Source of the DNA: ZC4RG30 sp965652645
GTDB lineage: Bacteria > Pseudomonadota > Gammaproteobacteria > Steroidobacterales > Steroidobacteraceae
Length of the DNA: 64,000 bases
Assembly (NCBI GenBank): GCA_965652645.1
Contig: CBFGXE010000001.1
Location: 124,001-188,000 of the forward strand
Reading direction: 5' to 3'
The notes beneath the pieces were generated by a model. The model had not been told where the DNA came from. It searched no databases and saw only the letters and a list, made by a program, of their open reading frames with translations. Position numbers and translations under genes: made by a program. Of this stretch, positions 60,479-64,000 are shown one piece after another (positions within the stretch are counted from its first letter, which is position 1; every line of letters begins with the position of its first letter).

Positions 60479-61926
60479 ATGAACGCCAGGAGGATTGCGA
60501 ACAGTGCGAGGAGCCGGGGGTCACTGACGGTGAACAGCGTCACGAAGGTACCGGCGAAGACTGCCAGGCTCGCCAGTGCGGCAATGACCTCCGACCGCGC
60601 ACCAGGGTCTGCGGCGCCCACCAGCGTGCGCGTGGCACGCCGCAGGGTGGCTCCCATCAGCATGAGCGTTGCGAGCGACCCCAGGATGCCGGATTCATAC
60701 AGGATCTTCAGGTAGCCGCTTTCTGGCTGGTCGGGTATGTAGCTCATGCCGGTGGACTCATACAGGCCGAAGTAGTCAGTAGTACCCGGCCGCGTATCGA
60801 TCAGGTATTGCGCGAAACCTTCCATGCCGATGCCGGTCACCGGCTGCCCGGCGAACATTTCCCAGGTGTTGATCCAGATCGCGATACGCGCCTGCATTTC
60901 ATCCTGCGAGGCCACCACGCGGTCGGCCAGCGAGGCGGGCAGCAGCCCCAGCCAGAATTCCGGCGCAACGATGACTCCCACTACCATCAGCAGCAGGCCG
61001 GCGATTCCGCCGATCTTCAGGAACAGCGGCCAGCGATTCATGGCCACCAGCGACACCACGCCGACCAGCAGGAAGGTGAGGATGGCGGCGCGGGATACCG
61101 TCAGGAACAGCGCCGTGAGGGCAATGGCGATGGTCGCCCACAGCAGCAGCCGCATCCGTGGCCCCTGGAAGCGTCCACGGATGCCCAGCACCAGCAGGAA
61201 CATCAGCACTGACGCCAGGAAAGCCCCTGCCCTTTGCGGGTCCTGGAAGAACCCTCCGGCGCGCCAGATGTACCGGCCCGCAGTGAATGTCAGCTGGTTG
61301 GGATTGTTGCCACGCAGGCTCAGGTTGACATGCAGGAGGTGGTCGATGAACAGGCCAACGGACACTATGAATGCCGTCATGCACAGCAGGCCGACCAGGC
61401 GTTCCGGCCCGCCCGGCCGCCGCAGTTCCTGCAGCGCGAACCAGAAGAACACATAGGCGGCGAAGACCAGCAGCAGGCCGCGCGCGGCATCCAGGGGATG
61501 GCGGGCGAACACGACACAGGGAATCAGCAGCAGCCATATCCAGGCCAGCGAGCGCGCCGGGAACAGCGGTGAAGTGGCGTCCTGGACGAATGCCTTGTGC
61601 AGCAGCAGTCCGACGGTCAGCAGCAGCGTTGCCACGTCGAACACCGTCAGGCCGAAGCGTCCGGGCGGCACCAGCATGCTCACGAACGGCAGCACCGCCA
61701 CCAGGACCAGGAATGCGACGCGCAGCGGCTGGGGCCGCGTGAGGGCAAACCCCGCACCCAGGGCCAGAATGCCGGGCACGGCCACCAGGTAAAGAGCGCG
61801 GGTCCCGGCCATCGACCCCGCCACTGCCGTCACGGAACCGGCCACCAGTGCCACGGCCACGGCCGCGGCCAGCAGCAGCATCGAACCGTTGCGTGAATGC
61901 TGCTCGTACACATCACGGGCTCGCAT
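60436..61926 (-). CDS. O-antigen ligase/polymerase family (Wzy-like)
   Basis: A 496-residue protein with about 11-12 membrane helices and the large periplasmic loop of the Wzy/WaaL family (FQDPQRAGAFLASVLMFLLV, then VTGIGMEGFAQYLIDTRPG and ESGYLKILYESGILG). The ATG at 61926 has GGAGG about 9 bases upstream. In this setting polymerisation of the flipped repeat units is more likely than ligation to lipid A. It is followed by the flippase gene. Confidence 0.9.
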   Translation of the reverse strand: MRARDVYEQHSRNGSMLLLAAAVAVALVAGSVTAVAGSMAGTRALYLVAVPGILALGAGFALTRPQPLRVAFLVLVAVLPFVSMLVPPGRFGLTVFDVATLLLTVGLLLHKAFVQDATSPLFPARSLAWIWLLLIPCVVFARHPLDAARGLLLVFAAYVFFWFALQELRRPGGPERLVGLLCMTAFIVSVGLFIDHLLHVNLSLRGNNPNQLTFTAGRYIWRAGGFFQDPQRAGAFLASVLMFLLVLGIRGRFQGPRMRLLLWATIAIALTALFLTVSRAAILTFLLVGVVSLVAMNRWPLFLKIGGIAGLLLMVVGVIVAPEFWLGLLPASLADRVVASQDEMQARIAIWINTWEMFAGQPVTGIGMEGFAQYLIDTRPGTTDYFGLYESTGMSYIPDQPESGYLKILYESGILGSLATLMLMGATLRRATRTLVGAADPGARSEVIAALASLAVFAGTFVTLFTVSDPRLLALFAILLAFIWRPSLPPIQPARS

Positions 61927-62042
61927 GCGCCCTGCCTCCGGTAGTTGCCGACAGGGCCATGGTCGGATGCCCAGGGCGCCGTTGCGGCATTGCCCGGACC
62001 CGCCAGCCATGGTCCATTCGGCTCACGGAGCCGGATTGCAGG

Positions 62043-63008
62043 TCAGGACCTGCTGCCACCCAGGCCCACTGCCGATCCCTGCTCCTCTTCAAGCAGCCTG
62101 TCCAGCAGCTGCTTGCGGCACCTGGTCGTCTCGAGGCCCGCGGACATGAATTCCTCGCGCAGGAAGTCTGCGGGCCGGATCTGCCGGCGTTCGGCAGGTG
62201 GTGCGGCCACTGGCTGATGCGGCCCGATGCGTCCGCTGGCGTGAATGGAACCGATGGTGAAGCGGTTGCGCGTGAGCTGGTGCTGCAGCTTGGTGGCCTC
62301 GAACCTCCGCTCCACGCGTACCTCGGTGAACCAGCGGCGGAAGAGGCGCTGGTACGTCCAGTAGGTGTGATAGCGATGGTGGATGCCAAGGGCCAGTTCG
62401 GCGGGCCTTACACGGCTCAGCCGATACGACCGCAACAATGGGATGCTCATGTCGAATGGCTCCCATATGTAGACCATGCCGCCAGGCTTCAGCACCCGTG
62501 ACACTTCCCTCATCAGTCCATCAAGGTCATCCAGGTGATGCAACACCTCCTTGATGGTGACAAAGTCGACGCTGGCATCCTCAAGGGGCAGCTCGTAGAT
62601 GTCTGCCACCCAAAGATCCATCGACGAGTGCCCATTCGCGGCAGGACCACGGATCTCCGCCTGGAACAACGTGGCGTTGTGGAGGATTGTCGCGCACAGC
62701 TCGACAGCGATCGAATGGTAGCCGCGGCGTGCCACGAGATAGGACAGGATGCCCTCCCCGGCGCCGATATCCAGGTGCACGCTGCCTTTCGGACATCCGA
62801 GCGTGCGGCTCCACTCGACCAGGTGGGGAGCGCTTGCGCCGAGGAATTCCATGTGGCTTTCGGTGTCGTTGTGCTCGAAGTGCCACTTGTGCTCGTCGGC
62901 CATTGCCGCCGCAAGTTCCGGATAGATTGCGGCCGGCAGGTCAAAGAACGACATGCCCAGGTGTTCGATGGGCTCCCTGCGCAAGAGCGCCGCCGTCTTG
63001 GTCTCCAT
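62043..63008 (-). CDS. SAM-dependent class I methyltransferase
   Basis: A 321-residue enzyme. The SAM-binding motif I is VHLDIGAGEGILSYLVARRG and the post-motif acidic residue is in SIAVELCATIL. The later signature EVLHHLDDLDGLMREVSRVL and GGMVYIWEPFD are typical of Methyltransf_11/25 proteins. The ATG at 63008 has GGAG 6 bases upstream. Its position at the end of the polysaccharide locus suggests O-methylation of a sugar; this is inferred. Confidence 0.88.
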   Translation of the reverse strand: METKTAALLRREPIEHLGMSFFDLPAAIYPELAAAMADEHKWHFEHNDTESHMEFLGASAPHLVEWSRTLGCPKGSVHLDIGAGEGILSYLVARRGYHSIAVELCATILHNATLFQAEIRGPAANGHSSMDLWVADIYELPLEDASVDFVTIKEVLHHLDDLDGLMREVSRVLKPGGMVYIWEPFDMSIPLLRSYRLSRVRPAELALGIHHRYHTYWTYQRLFRRWFTEVRVERRFEATKLQHQLTRNRFTIGSIHASGRIGPHQPVAAPPAERRQIRPADFLREEFMSAGLETTRCRKQLLDRLLEEEQGSAVGLGGSRS

Positions 63009-63180
63009 GGATTCTCCAGGCTTCCCGTTGCGACAAGAACGTCTGTGCCAATCTACCCACCGGGAACAAGGCATCCATCGACGGGAAGGCGTGGGAGCGT
63101 GGTCCATTCGACCCATGAATGCCGGGGACGGGACATGCCCGGACCGGCGACACCAGCCGGAGTGCGCCGGTGCGGCAGGC

Positions 63181-63217
63181 AAAAAAAAAACCCGCGACTG
63201 CCAGGGGCAGGCGCGGG
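63181..63217 (-). terminator. Rho-independent terminator of csrA
   Basis: On the minus strand CCCGCG (63217-63212) pairs with CGCGGG (63196-63191), with an inner stem CTGCC/GGCAG around a 3-base loop. A run of ten T residues (63190-63181) follows directly. It lies 54 bases after the csrA stop and is the clearest intrinsic terminator in the window. Confidence 0.92.
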
Positions 63218-63270
63218 CTCAGGTTCGGGGGTTTGGTCGAACTGGATCGAAACGGGTGGCCGGAAGCGGA

Positions 63271-63480
63271 TCAGCCCGCGACCGACAGCAACTCGGTGGA
63301 TTCGTCGGCAGTAGCGCGTTCGTTCTTGATGCGCTCGAAGATCTCGTCCCGGTGCACGGATACGGTCTTGGGGGCATTCACGCCGATGCGCACCTGGTTT
63401 CCCTTGACGCCGAGGACGGTCACCGTCACTTCCTCGCCAATCACCACGGCCTCACCAACTCGACGGGTCAGAATCAACAT
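63271..63480 (-). CDS. csrA: Carbon storage regulator CsrA/RsmA
   Basis: A 69-residue RNA-binding protein. It begins MLILTRRVGEAVVIGEEVTV and contains VRIGVNAPKTVSVHRDEIFE, including the key RNA-contact residues R/L4 and R44-region arginine. AAGGAG lies upstream of the ATG. CsrA dimers bind GGA motifs near ribosome sites and often repress biofilm polysaccharide genes and diguanylate cyclases. It follows alaS, the usual gammaproteobacterial order. It ends in a strong terminator. Confidence 0.97.
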   Translation of the reverse strand: MLILTRRVGEAVVIGEEVTVTVLGVKGNQVRIGVNAPKTVSVHRDEIFERIKNERATADESTELLSVAG

Positions 63481-63587
63481 GACGGGTACGCTCCTTCGTA
63501 ATCAGTGAGGCACATTCTCCGGATGTGGCCGTCTGCGCATAATCGGAGAAACCCCTATTCGCCCGTCCCAACCCGTTGATCAACTGG

Positions 63588-64000
63588 TCAATTCTGCAGC
63601 TTTGCCTGCACCAGGTCACGCACCGAAGCCAATGCCGCGGGCAGTGATTCCGGCTTGCTGCCACCGGCCTGCGCGAAGTCCGCGCGGCCGCCGCCCTTGC
63701 CGCCCACCTGGGCCGCCACCGAGCCGACAATTTCGCCGGCGCGCAGCCGCGCAACCAGGTCGGAGGTGACGCCGGCAACCAGCGCGATGCGGCCGTTGCC
63801 ATCAATGGAAGCCAGCACGATGACTGCCGACTTCAGGCGATCCTTGAGCTGGTCCACCGCATTTCGCAGAGCGGCGGTGTCGGCGCCATCCACCGTCGTG
63901 GCCACGACCTTCACGCCACCCACGTCGGCGGCATTGGCTGCGAGGTCGGTGCCCTGGCCACTGGCCAGCTTGTCCTTCAGCGAGCGTACCTGCTTCTCCA
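63588..64000 (-). CDS. alaS: Alanyl-tRNA synthetase, C-terminal part
   Basis: The frame is open to the window edge, so only the last 137 codons are present. The visible region is the DHHA1 and C-terminal oligomerisation/tRNA-elbow part: EKQVRSLKDKLASGQ, VVATTVDGADTAALRNAVDQ and the signature VGGKGGGRADFAQAGG. The enzyme charges tRNA-Ala; the catalytic and editing domains lie outside. csrA starts about 108 bases downstream. Confidence 0.95.
   Translation of the reverse strand, partial: EKQVRSLKDKLASGQGTDLAANAADVGGVKVVATTVDGADTAALRNAVDQLKDRLKSAVIVLASIDGNGRIALVAGVTSDLVARLRAGEIVGSVAAQVGGKGGGRADFAQAGGSKPESLPAALASVRDLVQAKLQN

Noticed and set aside
1..64000. Insertion sequences, integrases or prophage genes
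   Set aside because: No transposase, integrase or terminal inverted repeats were found; the window looks like stable chromosome.

Overview
The window is GC-rich, densely packed chromosomal DNA, probably from a gammaproteobacterium. The csrA-alaS pair at the right edge, the methanolan-type (EpsA/E/F/G/L-like) polysaccharide genes and the cysJ-cysI pair fit this. The genus cannot be named from sequence alone. Stop/start overlaps of the TGATG, ATGA or GTGA type join many neighbouring genes, so translationally coupled operons are common.

Left part (1-32 kb). An interrupted secreted esterase gene is followed by a Tat-signal NmrA-like protein, a small zinc-ribbon protein and tRNA-Arg(ACG). A minus-strand operon (11368 to 2160) then encodes two transglutaminase-like proteins, two circularly permuted ATP-grasp proteins and two alpha-E domains; this is a known but functionally unresolved peptide-ligase type cluster. 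After a lipoprotein and an MHS-type MFS transporter comes a Fur-controlled iron island: Fur box over a TATAAT promoter, ECF sigma, FecR, STN-TonB receptor, PepSY membrane protein and a secreted partner. Next are queH, a class V aminotransferase, rnk, and a peroxiredoxin-cysJ-cysI operon. A small membrane ORF, a MarR regulator and tRNA-Ser(GCT) follow.

Signalling block (32.5-27.5 kb, minus strand). This is a complete stressosome module (RsbR, RsbS, RsbT, RsbX-like phosphatase) coupled by overlaps to a NarX-like histidine kinase, a NarL-like response regulator and a PAS-GGDEF diguanylate cyclase with an intact GGDEF motif and I-site.

Exopolysaccharide locus (32.7-63 kb). It opens with a c-di-GMP-I (GEMM) riboswitch on the plus strand ahead of a surface lipoprotein. 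Regulators and assembly genes follow: PhoB-like pseudo-receiver, initiating sugar-phosphate transferase, EpsA-like LuxR regulator, EpsL-like barrel, and Wza/Wzc/kinase equivalents EpsE, EpsF and EpsG. Four GT4 glycosyltransferases, an asparagine-synthase-like protein, a heparinase II/III-like protein, AlgD-type GDP-mannose dehydrogenase, a paralogue of the riboswitch-linked lipoprotein, an ATP-grasp ligase, a PLP decarboxylase, a GINT1-like protein, an acyltransferase, a flippase, a polymerase/ligase and a methyltransferase complete it. EpsG carries an N-terminal tandem repeat matching the c-di-GMP-binding MshEN motif.

The main idea from this window is a compact stress-to-matrix circuit: stressosome, two-component relay, diguanylate cyclase, then c-di-GMP read both by RNA (riboswitch) and by protein (MshEN-like EpsG) at the adjoining polysaccharide locus. 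The individual parts belong to known families; their physical linkage and the paired lipoprotein/secreted paralogues are the less familiar points. Links between the parts are inferred from gene order and motifs, not shown experimentally.
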